Part shown: positions 42,781 to 52,012 of the stretch, in pieces
How positions within the stretch are numbered: position 1 is the stretch's first letter
Layout of the letters: every line of letters begins with the position of its first letter
Assembly: GCF_022701255.1 (NCBI RefSeq)
Contig: NZ_CP031705.1
Span: 1,625,501-1,689,500, forward strand
DNA: 64,000 nt
From: Microcoleus vaginatus HSN003
Lineage (GTDB): Bacteria; Cyanobacteriota; Cyanobacteriia; Cyanobacteriales; Microcoleaceae
Reading direction: 5' to 3'
Program-made: the position numbers and the translations under genes
Notes under the pieces: model-generated
What the model was told of the DNA's origin: nothing
Database searches by the model: none
The model's input: the letters and a program-made list of their open reading frames with translations, nothing else

Positions 42781-44700
42781 TTACGATCGCTTGTCAACCG
42801 CCGCCAGCAAGCGCAGACTTCCGTCTTGAATCTGCACTGCTTTCACCGTTCCCACAGCAACTCTTTGTTGACCGTTAGCCATCGCTACCTCAATCTTAAT
42901 CTTGGGGTCAGCCAGTAATCCCAGCCGCGCCCAGAGCCACTTAACTTGAGTAGCAGGAAAAGAGCGCACTTCTACATCTGAAAAGGGCGAATTAACCCAG
43001 CGGCTACCATCGTAAAAACTCGCTACTTGCACCTGATACCAAACTTGTTCTCCGGCCAATTTTAACTCGTTTTTCGGTTCTGGTTCCAGCCACTCAGCGG
43101 GATTGATACTGTTAATTAAAGTAGCAGAACCCATAATTTGACTTTTGTGGGCTTCTAAACTTTCAGCCTGAGAAACTGCTTCCTGAAGTTTGTTGACCAA
43201 ATTCCGAATTCGATTTCTTGTTTCGCTGTCAGTATCTGATTGCTGGTCGAGCCAATTCATCGCCTCGCGAGCTCCGTCTTGAGAAGCTATAATCAGGGCG
43301 CCCCAAGCCTTGACATCGGCGTCAGCGGCATTCACTCTCAAGGCGGCGTCTATGCGGTTCCAGATCCGCCGGCCGTCATTTTTGAGGGTTGTGGCAATTT
43401 CGTGACTGTTGCTCGGATCGGCTTCAAATACTTGCAAAGCTTCGCTCCACCGGCCGTCGATCAATTCTGCGAGAACTTGTTGACCGGGACTGGCCCAAGA
43501 TGCGATCGCCTGAGCCCGAGTAATTTTAGCGTGAAATTCGATCGTTTCTAGCTGAGCTTGCGCGACGGCGGGCCAATTTTGGCCAGCTTTCCCCTTCGCC
43601 ACACGCATAACATTTAATGCTGGAGACCACAGCCCGCTTTTGGCAAGTCGCAGCCCATTTTTGTAAGTCTCGTCATTGAAGGCAAATTCTTCTAAAGAAA
43701 TCGCGGTTAACTGAACGGGGTTCGGCAAAAATTTGCGCGGGCCAATTTGATAAAGGGTAAATTGCGGCTCTAAACCAACTGTTTGGTCGATCGCCAACTG
43801 TGGGTTTTCCCCCTTAACAATTTGCTGCCAATTCGGCGGTTGTCCAGCCGCACTCGCCCACTCCAACAGTGGCATTAAATGATTTTGGCTGGGGTTGTAG
43901 CGAACGACTTGTCCGTAGGGAATTTTCTTGTCGCCCCGCTTTAGTTGACCGCTGACATTAAACCAAATGCCAGAGGCGGGGGGCTTTCCGTCAAAGCGGC
44001 GCAGTTCTGTTAGGGGTAGGGACTGATTCGAGGCTTGATTGTCAGATGTAGAGTCAGCTAAAGAAGTAATGACAAAAGATTCCGCCGGGCCTTCTACGTT
44101 CACAGAACTTGCTAACTGAAAATACTGCTCTTTATCGGAACTGCGATCGGGCAACTGTACTCGCTTGTACACCCGAAGTTCGACAATTTGACGGCAAGGA
44201 TTTTGGCAAACAGTAGAAGCCTTAACAGTTCTTTCTACCATCACCGGCAATAGCAAATCGGAAATAGAATTATCGCGGGATTGATCGACGGGAAGAGGCA
44301 GGGGTTCTCCGGTTACGAATCCCAATTTGCGGATGCTGGCTTTGATTTGATCGAGAGTTTGGATCGAATCTCTGCTACCTGTAGGCAGGCGCGACCATTC
44401 CGGCACAAACTGAGAGATCAACCTGTTGCCATTGGGATCGACAATTAGCTGATAACTCAGCCAAGCGCCGCCTCCCATCAAAGCTGCACAGCCACACAAG
44501 ACGCTGAGGGCTGTCAGATTAGCTACCAGTCTTTTCCAGGGATATCTGGCGCGAGTTCGGGGAGTAGGTATTGGAAGCTGGGACTCTTGAAGATTTTTGG
44601 GGCGTCGGGTTTGGCGACGGCGTCTTGTCGGAGGAGGAGCAACTTTTCGATTTTCTGGGGGTAAGGCTCGATTTTTTGAGGGGTTAATTTTGTGTTCCAT
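42781..44700 (-). CDS. Large membrane-anchored protein of unknown function
   Basis: The protein has about 639 residues. A basic, Pro-rich N-terminus (about 1-55) precedes one hydrophobic helix (about 58-85, VANLTALSVLCGCAALMGGG). A long soluble part follows, with an early Cys pair (STVCQNPCRQIVELRVYKRV) and later helical repeats (GLWSPALNVMRVAKGKAG, then WSEALQVFEADPS). The C-terminus is beta-rich (KIKIEVAMANGQQRVAVGTV). It looks like a conserved cyanobacterial protein, but I recognise no family. The ATG at 44700 is one codon after another ATG. The gene is 37 bp downstream of the glycosyltransferase gene on the same strand, so the two may be co-transcribed. Confidence 0.75.
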   Translation of the reverse strand: MEHKINPSKNRALPPENRKVAPPPTRRRRQTRRPKNLQESQLPIPTPRTRARYPWKRLVANLTALSVLCGCAALMGGGAWLSYQLIVDPNGNRLISQFVPEWSRLPTGSRDSIQTLDQIKASIRKLGFVTGEPLPLPVDQSRDNSISDLLLPVMVERTVKASTVCQNPCRQIVELRVYKRVQLPDRSSDKEQYFQLASSVNVEGPAESFVITSLADSTSDNQASNQSLPLTELRRFDGKPPASGIWFNVSGQLKRGDKKIPYGQVVRYNPSQNHLMPLLEWASAAGQPPNWQQIVKGENPQLAIDQTVGLEPQFTLYQIGPRKFLPNPVQLTAISLEEFAFNDETYKNGLRLAKSGLWSPALNVMRVAKGKAGQNWPAVAQAQLETIEFHAKITRAQAIASWASPGQQVLAELIDGRWSEALQVFEADPSNSHEIATTLKNDGRRIWNRIDAALRVNAADADVKAWGALIIASQDGAREAMNWLDQQSDTDSETRNRIRNLVNKLQEAVSQAESLEAHKSQIMGSATLINSINPAEWLEPEPKNELKLAGEQVWYQVQVASFYDGSRWVNSPFSDVEVRSFPATQVKWLWARLGLLADPKIKIEVAMANGQQRVAVGTVKAVQIQDGSLRLLAAVDKRS

Positions 44701-44737
44701 CATCCCATTTTAGAATTTAGATTTTAGAATTTAGAGT

Positions 44738-46081
44738 TTAAAATTGCAATAGCCGATCGTACTGCCGACCTATGATATCCCAAGTGTATTGGCTTTCAAC
44801 GAGCGATCGAGCGTTGACAGAGAGCTCCTGTCTTAGCTGCTGATTTTCAAACAAACTGGTGATCGCCTCAACATACTCCTGAACTTTGTTCGCCCGCAAG
44901 GCCCTTATCAGTTGTGGGCCGCCATCGACGGCTAAACCCTCCAAACCTCGATCGCTACCAACCACGGGGGTTCCCGCAGCCATCGCCTCCAAAGTTTTAT
45001 TTTTAATCCCAAAACCAATCCGCATCGGCACCACACAAACAGCAGCTTGATGCAAATATTCTGCCACCCTTTGCACCTGGCCTACTACTTGAATTCCCGG
45101 AAGTTCCCCCAAGGCGAGCACTTCCGGGACTGGCGAAGCCCCTACTAAGGTGAGGGTAGCATCAGGATAGCGCTGCTGCAAAGGCGGCAGTATTTGCAAA
45201 CTCAGAAACCGCGCCGCGTCAATATTGGGCAAATTGTTCATTGCGCCTGCAAAAATTAAGGTATGTCCTCCCGGATCGATCGACCGGTACGGAAATTGAG
45301 TTAAATCCACGCCGTTAGGAATTACATCTATGGGAGGTACAAAAAAATCTTGTTTTCCTCGCACCCGAACCGGAGGCGACAGCAATTCTAGGAGTTGCTC
45401 TCTGTCTGTGGATGTTGTCGCAACAATGCGCGAGAATTTGGAACAGTAGCGTTTTTCGTAGCGGGCGAGTAGCGGTAAATTTAGTCGATCGCGCAGGGGT
45501 TTTTCGGAGGTGCCGGTTGCTAACATTTCCCTGCAAGTTCCCCAAACTGAACTGTGAATGTTTGCCACTGTCAGCAGTTTTTGCCGCCATTCTGGACGCA
45601 CGTAAATCTCGTTAACGCTGTGTTCGCAGGTGACAGTATCGCATTTGCCTGCTGTTACCAATTCGTCTGCCCAATTCTGCATTGCTTGGGAGTAGCTTGA
45701 GAGTACGTTGGGAGGTGTTCCTGATTGCAAAAATCGACCAAATCTGTGGAATTTTCCTATTATTTCAGAGAACCCCCCCTCAGTCCTCCCCTTGTTAAGG
45801 GGGGGAGGCAAGAAGCCCTCCTCATGCCCCTGGTGCAGAGTTAGCCCCGCGTTGACAAGGGGGGGTTGGGGGGGTACTCGCGGGTTGGAAAAAACTGCTA
45901 ATTCTGTGACTTGCTGTCGCAATGCGTCGATTTGTGCGTCGGTGACATCGGGCGATCGCACAGTGCCGAGAATTACATCATGGCGCTGACTCAAGTATTG
46001 CAATAAATTAAACGTCCTTACCTGAGTTCCTCCGCGGCTTGGCGGATAGGGAAAAGTCGAGGAAAGCATCAAAATCTTCAT
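44738..46081 (-). CDS. Glycosyltransferase family 4-like (GT-B)
   Basis: The 447-residue protein starts MKILMLSSTFPYPPSRGGTQ, the usual GT4 N-terminus; upstream in-frame sequence runs into the divergent TPR gene and is not used. The C-terminal half has the GT-B nucleotide-sugar motifs: VDLTQFPYRS, HTLIFAGAMNNLPNIDAARF and VPMRIGFGIKNKTLEAMAAG, followed by TPVVGSDRGLEGL. The sugar and acceptor are unknown. Residues about 68-105 are encoded by a dispersed C/G-rich hairpin repeat inserted in frame (PPLVNAGLTLHQGHEEGFLP). It probably works with the second glycosyltransferase at 46750 in polysaccharide or glycolipid synthesis. Confidence 0.87.
   Translation of the reverse strand: MKILMLSSTFPYPPSRGGTQVRTFNLLQYLSQRHDVILGTVRSPDVTDAQIDALRQQVTELAVFSNPRVPPQPPLVNAGLTLHQGHEEGFLPPPLNKGRTEGGFSEIIGKFHRFGRFLQSGTPPNVLSSYSQAMQNWADELVTAGKCDTVTCEHSVNEIYVRPEWRQKLLTVANIHSSVWGTCREMLATGTSEKPLRDRLNLPLLARYEKRYCSKFSRIVATTSTDREQLLELLSPPVRVRGKQDFFVPPIDVIPNGVDLTQFPYRSIDPGGHTLIFAGAMNNLPNIDAARFLSLQILPPLQQRYPDATLTLVGASPVPEVLALGELPGIQVVGQVQRVAEYLHQAAVCVVPMRIGFGIKNKTLEAMAAGTPVVGSDRGLEGLAVDGGPQLIRALRANKVQEYVEAITSLFENQQLRQELSVNARSLVESQYTWDIIGRQYDRLLQF
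45773..45874. repeat. Hairpin repeat inserted in frame in a glycosyltransferase gene
   Basis: CCTCCCCTTGTTAAGGGGGG and a second arm TTGACAAGGGGGGGTTGGGG form nested inverted repeats. Related sequence (CTCCCCTTATCAAGGGGAGG) occurs between genes at 53030-53060 and near 24540-24580. Here the repeat keeps the reading frame open and adds about 35 Pro/Gly-rich residues. Confidence 0.75.
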
Positions 46082-46157
46082 GGGATGTGGAATAAATAAA
46101 GTTGCCGCTTGCGCGATAAAATTGATTGATAAAATCTTTTTAACAATCTTCGCACCT

Positions 46158-46628
46158 ATGGACGAATTATCTGTTAAGGCGCTGCTCGAAGACTTGAAAA
46201 AGCCCGACGAAAGTGTTCGCGATCGGGCAACTACAGAACTCTGGCGCACTTGGTTTAACCAGAAGGGTGAGTATGGGATGCAAATTCTCAGGCGATCGCA
46301 AGTTTCGCTGGATGCAGGCGATGTTCACCACGCTTTGGATTTGCTGACGAAACTGATTGCGGAAGCGCCGGATTTTGCTGAAGCTTGGAACCGACGCGCC
46401 GTACTTCACTATACCCAAGGAAATTATAAAAAGTCGATCGAGGACTGCGAAATCGTCCTCAAACTGAACCCAGTGCATTTTGGGGCATTGCATGGTCTGG
46501 GCTTGTGCTACGCTGCCTTGGGAGAATACATAAATGCTATTCAAGCTTTTCGTCGCGCTTTGGAAATTCAACCTTTTGCTTTGGTGAACCAAAAGTTAAT
46601 TCTGGAGTGTACGGCTCGTTTGAGTTAA
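46158..46628 (+). CDS. TPR-repeat protein
   Basis: The 156-residue protein has at least three tetratricopeptide repeats (DVHHALDLLTKLIAEAPDFA, AEAWNRRAVLHYTQGNYKKS, then GALHGLGLCYAALGEYINAI and QAFRRALEIQPFA). The ATG at 46158 begins MDELSVKALLEDL; in-frame sequence upstream reads across the divergent promoter. TPR proteins mediate protein-protein contacts; the partner is unknown. The gene is divergent from one glycosyltransferase and upstream of another. Confidence 0.82.
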   Translation: MDELSVKALLEDLKKPDESVRDRATTELWRTWFNQKGEYGMQILRRSQVSLDAGDVHHALDLLTKLIAEAPDFAEAWNRRAVLHYTQGNYKKSIEDCEIVLKLNPVHFGALHGLGLCYAALGEYINAIQAFRRALEIQPFALVNQKLILECTARLS

Positions 46629-46641
46629 AATTAACTGTGGA

Positions 46642-46695
46642 GTGAAGGAAGAAGGAAGAAGAAAGAAGGAAGAAGAAAGAAGGAAGAAGAAAGAA
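46642..46695. repeat. GGAAGAAGAAAGAA purine tract
   Basis: A short purine microsatellite lies between the TPR and GT2 genes, of the same kind as 39983-40115. Open reading through it is an artefact, which is why the GT2 start is placed downstream. Confidence 0.8.
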
Positions 46696-46749
46696 AATCA
46701 ATGGTTTCAGAATTTTTTCGTAATCTCAAATCTCAAATTGTCTAAGTTA

Positions 46750-47697
46750 GTGCCGAAAATTAGCGTTTGCATTCCTACTTACAATCGAGTGCATCTGCTG
46801 GCTTGTGCGATCGCCAGCGTGCTAGATCAAACTTATACAGATTTTGAATTAATTATCTGTGATGACGGTTCTACTGACAGCACTCCTCTGTTGATGTCGG
46901 AATTTGTCGATCGCGGGATTCGCTACATTCGCCACCCGCAGAATATCGGCAAGAGTAATAATATGCGATCGGGCTTTGCGGCAGCAAGGGGCGAGTATTT
47001 TATCAAGTTTGACGATGACGATCGCCTGAGCGCGCAATTTCTAGAGCGGACATCGGCTATTTTAGATAAAGACCCCAGCATTGATTTTGTCAGTACAGAT
47101 CACTGGGTGATCGACATTAACAATTATATTGATGAAAACCAGACGAAACTCAATTCGCAGCGGTGGGGGCGCACCGAGTTGTCGGCTGGAATTATTGAAG
47201 ATTTGCTCGAAGCAGTGTTTCGGAGACAGAGTTTGCAAATAGGGGCGACTTTGTTTCGTCGCCGCGCGCTGGAAGAAGTCGGATTTCTGCGGCCGAATTT
47301 GCAAAATTGCGAAGATAACGATTTGTTTGTGAGGCTTGCAATTGCGGGCAAAAAATGCTACTTCTTGCCGGAGCTGTTGATGGAGTATCGAGTTCATGCA
47401 GGACAGCAAGGAGTCGATCGGGCAATTCCGTATTTAAGCGATAAATTGCGCTATTTGACCGGCTACGAGTTTGAGTCGGAGAAGTTGGAAACAGTCAGGC
47501 TCAAAAGGATTGCAGAAACTCAATTAGCGCTAGGTTTGCGGCTGATTGAGGTGGGTGAAACTGCAAAAGGGCGCCTGATGGTGCGGGCAGGAAAGTCTGT
47601 TTCTGCGGCGAAAATGTGGGCGGGTTTGGGATTGTCGCTGCTGCCAGTTGAGTTGCGTCCCAGGGCGTTTGAGATTGTACGGGAGTTGATGAAATAA
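46750..47697 (+). CDS. Glycosyltransferase family 2 (GT-A)
   Basis: From the GTG at 46750 (VPKISVCIPTYNR) the protein has 315 residues. It has the GT2 N-terminus (ISVCIPTYNRVHLLACAIAS), the DDGSTDSTP nucleotide motif, the FIKFDDDDRLS metal-binding DXD-type motif near residue 95, and the ED-like segment QNCEDNDLFVRLAIAG. No membrane helix is present. The upstream ATG frame at 46642 is a purine repeat and is rejected. The acceptor is unknown. Confidence 0.87.
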   Translation: MPKISVCIPTYNRVHLLACAIASVLDQTYTDFELIICDDGSTDSTPLLMSEFVDRGIRYIRHPQNIGKSNNMRSGFAAARGEYFIKFDDDDRLSAQFLERTSAILDKDPSIDFVSTDHWVIDINNYIDENQTKLNSQRWGRTELSAGIIEDLLEAVFRRQSLQIGATLFRRRALEEVGFLRPNLQNCEDNDLFVRLAIAGKKCYFLPELLMEYRVHAGQQGVDRAIPYLSDKLRYLTGYEFESEKLETVRLKRIAETQLALGLRLIEVGETAKGRLMVRAGKSVSAAKMWAGLGLSLLPVELRPRAFEIVRELMK

Positions 47698-48070
47698 CCA
47701 TCAATAAGAATTATTAATTTTCCGCAGGCGATAATACATTAATGTTGATTAGAGTACGGGGCTTTGTCGGGGCTTGAGATTTACTGAGATTTGGCTCGAT
47801 CGAGAACCTGCCGGGGATCGTTGAGAGAGTCGGCGGAAAAAATAAAAATTCGATCGGACACGTTTTACATTAAATTAAGAGATTAAGAAATACTAAAAAA
47901 TTAAGTATTTACGAGTTTGACATCGATCGGGCACGACTACAGACCTTTCCTTGGGTCTGCCCTGCTTGTGCTATCTGTCAGGCGATTAGGGAAAACTTTT
48001 GCCCTGAAACTGGGTGAAGGGATCAAAGCCAGCATTGTTAAATTCTGTCTAGTTTATTAATGCACCACTC
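47698..48070. promoter_or_regulatory. Leader region of bicA with a stem-loop
   Basis: CAGACC (47940-47945) and GGTCTG (47954-47959) form a hairpin about 110 bp ahead of bicA, and an A/T-rich tract lies at 47860-47920. A CO2-responsive promoter would be expected here, but I cannot name a regulator site. No gene is seen in this stretch. Confidence 0.4.
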
Positions 48071-49744
48071 ATGTCAATAACTAATCAGATTCGTTTTAAT
48101 AATCTCAAGGGCGACATCTTCGGCGGTGTCACTGCTGCGATCGTCTCGCTGCCCCTGGCCCTCGCCTTCGGGGTCGCTTCCGGAGTCGGGCCGATCGGGG
48201 GACTGTACGGTGCCATTTGCGTTGGCTTCTTTGCCGCGCTGTTTGGCGGTACCCCAACACTGATTTCTGAACCCACAGGGCCGATGACTGTGGTGATGAC
48301 TGCGATCGTCGCATCCCTCACCGCTAGCAATCCCGAACAAGGGCTAGCAATGGCGTTTACCGTTGTGATGCTGGCGGGGTTGTTTCAAATCATCTTTGGT
48401 ATTTTCAAGCTAGGGAAATACGTCACCCTGATGCCCTACAGCGTGATTTCCGGCTTTATGTCGGGAATTGGCGTGATTTTGATCATTCTGCAAATTGCAC
48501 CGTTTCTGGGCCAAGCCCCGCCCAAAGGCGGTGTTTTGGGTACTTTTTTAGCAATTCCGCAGTTGCTGGCGAACGTAAATCCGCCGGAAGCAATTCTGGG
48601 TGCCTTGACGGTGGCAATTATTTTCCTGATGCCCAAAAAGGTGAAGAAAATCGTGCCCCCGCAATTGATAGCGCTGATTGTCGGCACGGTAATTTCCATG
48701 ACTGTGTTTCAGGGCGCGGATATTCGCCGGATTGGGGAAATTCCGGTGGGACTGCCCCCTTTGCAATTGCCGACTTTTTCCGCCGATCAAATCACGGTGA
48801 TGTTTGTGGATGGGGTGATGCTGGGGATGCTGGGCTGTATCGATACCTTGCTGACGGCAGTGGTGGCGGACAGTCTGACGCGGACGGAGCACAAGTCCGA
48901 TAAGGAGTTGATCGGTCAAGGGATTGGCAACATCGTGTCGGGGATCTGCGGTGGCTTACCGGGCGCCGGGGCAACGATGGGAACTGTGGTCAATATCCAA
49001 ACAGGCGCGACTTCGGCGTTGTCGGGTTTAACTCGGGCGTTGGTGTTGCTGGTGGTGGTTTTGGGGGCGGCGAAGTTAACTGAACCGATTCCGATGGCGG
49101 TGTTGGCGGGGATTGCGCTGAAGGTGGGGATTGATATCCTTGACTGGAGTTTCCTGAAACGATCGCACAAAGTATCTGTTAAGGGTTCCCTGATCATGTA
49201 CGGGGTGCTGTTTTTGACTGTGTTTGTGGATCTGATTGTGGCGGTGGGTGTAGGCGTCTTTATTGCCAATATCCTGACTATCGAACGGTTGAGTAGTTTG
49301 CAGTCTGCGGGAGTGAAGCTGATTTCCGACACGGATGATGAGGTTCTCCTGAGCGAGGAGGAGAAGCAACTCTTGGATCAGGGTAAGGGGCGCGTGTTGC
49401 TGTTCTGCTTGAGCGGCCCGATGATTTTTGGGTTGTCGAAGGCGATCTCCCGCGAACACAATGCTATGAAGGATGCGGATGCTTTGGTGATGGATCTGAC
49501 TGCTGTGCCGATGCTGGGGGTGACGGCTTCGCTGGCGATCGAAAATGCGATCCGCGATGCCTGCGATAAGGGTTTGCAGGTTTACATCGTCGGTGCCAGC
49601 GAGAAAATTCAGCAGCGCTTGCAGAAGTTGGGATTGTTGGATCTGATCGCGCCAGAGCATGTCCTGAGCGATCGTACCGTAGCCTTACGACGAGCCGTCG
49701 CTGTGGTTGACAACAAAGGCATCCCCTTGGGAGTGCCGGTGTAA
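48071..49744 (+). CDS. bicA: Sodium-dependent bicarbonate transporter (SulP family)
   Basis: The 557-residue SulP protein closely resembles cyanobacterial BicA. The N-terminus (GDIFGGVTAAIVSLPLALAF, then GVASGVGP) and FFAALFGGTPTLISEPTGPM form the substrate region. SLTRTEHKSDKELIGQGIGN follows, and a cytoplasmic STAS domain lies from about residue 440 (GRVLLFCLSGPMIFGLSKAI). BicA is a low-affinity, high-flux HCO3- importer of the carbon-concentrating mechanism. The sequence is close enough that bicarbonate is the likely substrate rather than sulfate. It stands alone with a 370-bp leader. Confidence 0.93.
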   Translation: MSITNQIRFNNLKGDIFGGVTAAIVSLPLALAFGVASGVGPIGGLYGAICVGFFAALFGGTPTLISEPTGPMTVVMTAIVASLTASNPEQGLAMAFTVVMLAGLFQIIFGIFKLGKYVTLMPYSVISGFMSGIGVILIILQIAPFLGQAPPKGGVLGTFLAIPQLLANVNPPEAILGALTVAIIFLMPKKVKKIVPPQLIALIVGTVISMTVFQGADIRRIGEIPVGLPPLQLPTFSADQITVMFVDGVMLGMLGCIDTLLTAVVADSLTRTEHKSDKELIGQGIGNIVSGICGGLPGAGATMGTVVNIQTGATSALSGLTRALVLLVVVLGAAKLTEPIPMAVLAGIALKVGIDILDWSFLKRSHKVSVKGSLIMYGVLFLTVFVDLIVAVGVGVFIANILTIERLSSLQSAGVKLISDTDDEVLLSEEEKQLLDQGKGRVLLFCLSGPMIFGLSKAISREHNAMKDADALVMDLTAVPMLGVTASLAIENAIRDACDKGLQVYIVGASEKIQQRLQKLGLLDLIAPEHVLSDRTVALRRAVAVVDNKGIPLGVPV

Positions 49745-50056
49745 CAAGGCGCGAATTCGCTGAAATAGTTATTTAGCAGGAGTGCCAGTTTCTCCTGCTA
49801 TTTCTATGGATCGAGCGATCGTTTCATCTCGTTTCCGGTTGCATCAGTATTGTTCAAATGTCAAAACAGTCATGTGTCCCGAAAGCATAATTTTAGTCAA
49901 CAGCCAACAGTCAACAGTCAACAATCATCTCGCTCGTGCAACCGGAATTGATATGAATTCTTGATTTTCTTCAGTCCCCCTCTGCTGGAACCAGAGGCAA
50001 ATTTACACCAGGTTTTAACCGCCGAGTCTTCAGGCGTGTAGCTATACAACCAGAAA
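49745..50056. repeat. Intergenic region with AGTCAAC repeats
   Basis: CAGTCAACAGTCAACA-type units lie at 49895-49925, next to a CAACCGGAATTGATAT element (49939-49955) that is the inverse of one at 25874-25890. No gene is seen. Confidence 0.6.
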
Positions 50057-50563
50057 TTATCCGATTGATATAGCGGGTAGCCACGGAATATCTGTAACGC
50101 CTGGGTCGTACCCAAGTTGTTTGAGTAGTGTAGTAATTTGCCCTCTATGATGAGTTTGATGATTGAACATATGTGTCACCAAAACCCAAGTCGGTAGCAC
50201 GCGGCATTTACCATCTACATTGCTTGTGTACTCAAACGGTTGACTCAACCAGTCAGGATTAATATGTCTAGACCATTCTATAATTTGCCGATCCGTTGTC
50301 TCCCGTTCTGCTCTCAAAACCTCAAATTCAGCATACAGTTCTTGACCGATAACGGTACCAGAAAATGGGTGAAGAGTGAAACGCCCCATCCATGCTTTGT
50401 CACCATACAGTAAGTGATTCAAAGTGCCATGAATCGACTTAAAAAAGGCACCCATATCCTGTTTGCGCTGTTCATCAGGAATTGCCGAGCAGACCGAATA
50501 TAGATTTTGATTCATCCAGCAATTGTACTCAGCCATTAGCTGGTAGTAGCTACCGTCGTACAT
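50057..50563 (-). CDS. DinB-family protein
   Basis: The 168-residue four-helix protein belongs to the DinB/YfiT-like metal-binding superfamily. Metal ligands appear as His in SIHGTLNHLLYGDKAW and the paired histidines of VTHMFNHQTHHRGQI, typical of the DinB core. Members are thiol S-transferases or damage-inducible proteins of unclear role. The ATG at 50563 (MYDGSYYQLMAEYN) is preferred over an in-frame TTG at 50593. It lies downstream of the ABM gene on the same strand, with 50 bp between. Confidence 0.87.
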   Translation of the reverse strand: MYDGSYYQLMAEYNCWMNQNLYSVCSAIPDEQRKQDMGAFFKSIHGTLNHLLYGDKAWMGRFTLHPFSGTVIGQELYAEFEVLRAERETTDRQIIEWSRHINPDWLSQPFEYTSNVDGKCRVLPTWVLVTHMFNHQTHHRGQITTLLKQLGYDPGVTDIPWLPAISIG

Positions 50564-50616
50564 ACTCACAACATAATCACATAGTTTGAACAACTTACAT
50601 TATACAAATAGGTCTT

Positions 50617-50898
50617 TCACAATACTCCTGACTCTAATTGCTCTAGATAAATAAACTCAGGAGCTTTAACTCCCGCTTCTTCTCTAATTTTAACCAGTCT
50701 AGGCGACTCAAAAAACGCCCTAGCATCTGCGATTGATGTCCACGCGGAGAAATGAACAATTTTGTTTGGTTCATTGTCATACTTCAAGACTTGGTAGGAG
50801 CGCTCGCCAGCTTCTTTTCGGATGCTTTCAGCACCATCAAATACCTGTTTCCAAGCTTCATAATTTTCTACTTCATGAATGATTAAGACATACTGCAT
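50617..50898 (-). CDS. Antibiotic biosynthesis monooxygenase (ABM)-like protein
   Basis: The 93-residue protein has the dimeric alpha/beta-barrel pattern of small ABM-domain proteins (YVLIIHEVENYEAWKQVFDG, then VHFSAWTSIADARAFFESPR). The ATG at 50898 (MQYVLIIHEV) has GGA 6-8 bp upstream and starts the first strand, so the nine residues before it are dropped. Function ranges from quinol oxidation to none known. It is probably co-transcribed with the DinB gene. Confidence 0.8.
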   Translation of the reverse strand: MQYVLIIHEVENYEAWKQVFDGAESIRKEAGERSYQVLKYDNEPNKIVHFSAWTSIADARAFFESPRLVKIREEAGVKAPEFIYLEQLESGVL

Positions 50899-51070
50899 AG
50901 TAATCCGATTCTCTGAGCCTCTCAAAACTTCAAACGACTAATTTTATTAGACTAACTCACCTTGTCTCCAAAGCCGACCACAGGAGAGCGAGTAAATTAT
51001 ACCGTAGTGACGGTAGAAAATCCTCCCAACACCGAACAGAGCGATCGGCTTTCCATTAAAGTAGTAAAGA

Positions 51071-51805
51071 GTGCCTGATGTAAATAAGTTTTTCCTAAAT
51101 ATCGTGTCTATATTTTCTGAAATTCCGACTGTGTGGTTGCAAATTTCCCTCGTGGGAGTCTGGCTGGGTGTGATTTTATTGGTAGCTGAAGGGTTAAATC
51201 GCTTTACTTCTGTCGATCCTGAAGTATCGCGGAAGGTTGTTCACATCGGTACTGGAAATGTGATTTTGCTGGCTTGGTGGCTGGAAATACCCGGTTGGGT
51301 GGGGATTTCGGCGGGGGTTTTAGCAGGTGCGATCGCCCTAATTTCTTACCAAGTTCCGATTTTGCCCAGTCTTAACAGTATCAACCGCAAGAGTTTGGGG
51401 ACTTTTTTCTATGCTGTTAGTATCAGCGTTCTCGTAGCTTGGTTTTGGCCGCTACAGCATCAGGAGTACGCTGCTTTGGGCATTTTAGTCATGACTTGGG
51501 GCGACGGATTGGCTGCTGTCATCGGCCAGAAATACGGCAAACATATTTATCGAGTTGGGGGAATACAGAAGAGTTGGGAAGGTTCTGCAACTATGTATTT
51601 GGTGAGTTTTGCTGTTAGCAGTTTGATTTTGCTGACGGTTCAAGGCAATATTTGGCAAACTTGGGCTGTGTCTGCTGTTGTAGCTTTGGCGGCTGCTACT
51701 TTGGAGTCGGTTTCCAAGCTGGGAATTGACAATCTGACCGTGCCGATCGGCAGTGGGGCGATCGCCTTTTTCCTAAATCAATTTTTGATAATGGGTAATG
51801 TGTAA
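51071..51805 (+). CDS. Phytol kinase-type polyprenol kinase (VTE5-like)
   Basis: The 244-residue membrane protein has about seven helices. It shows the conserved segments of the diacylglycerol/phytol kinase family: VSRKVVHIGTGNVILLAWW, INRKSLGTFFYAVSISVLV, MTWGDGLAAVIGQKYGKH and QKSWEGSATMYLVSFAVSS. VTE5 homologues phosphorylate phytol released from chlorophyll, for tocopherol and lipid recycling. The CTP donor and the phytol substrate are inferred from family. A GTG start at 51071 is assumed. Confidence 0.85.
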   Translation: MPDVNKFFLNIVSIFSEIPTVWLQISLVGVWLGVILLVAEGLNRFTSVDPEVSRKVVHIGTGNVILLAWWLEIPGWVGISAGVLAGAIALISYQVPILPSLNSINRKSLGTFFYAVSISVLVAWFWPLQHQEYAALGILVMTWGDGLAAVIGQKYGKHIYRVGGIQKSWEGSATMYLVSFAVSSLILLTVQGNIWQTWAVSAVVALAAATLESVSKLGIDNLTVPIGSGAIAFFLNQFLIMGNV

Positions 51806-51826
51806 TCTGAACTTACCCCCACGGGC

Positions 51827-51989
51827 GGCGTTGCTGGATACAGATATGAATTCAAGATTTCCCAATTGCTATAAACGGCGTGGCTGAATACAGGTATGAA
51901 TTTCAGATTTCCCAATTGGTATAAGCCAAGTCTGGTGAGTTTTGTAACTTCAAGCGAAAAGGTAATTCATACCGTGAATCAGCAACGCC
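51827..51989. mobile_element. MITE-like element with a nested left end
   Basis: The right end (AATTCATACC...CAGCAACGCC) is matched by two left ends, GGCGTTGCTGGATACAGATA at 51827 and GGCGTGGCTGAATACAGGTA at 51877. The inner element (51877-51989, 113 bp) is the same family and size as the one at 10898-11009. The outer left end may be a remnant of an earlier insertion or an incomplete duplication. It encodes nothing. Confidence 0.7.
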
Positions 51990-52012
51990 AATTATCAATT
52001 GTCTAAGTCTCG

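Noticed and set aside
48074..49660. Many antisense frames opposite bicA
   Set aside because: They result from the codon bias of a long, relatively G/C-rich gene and have no family character.
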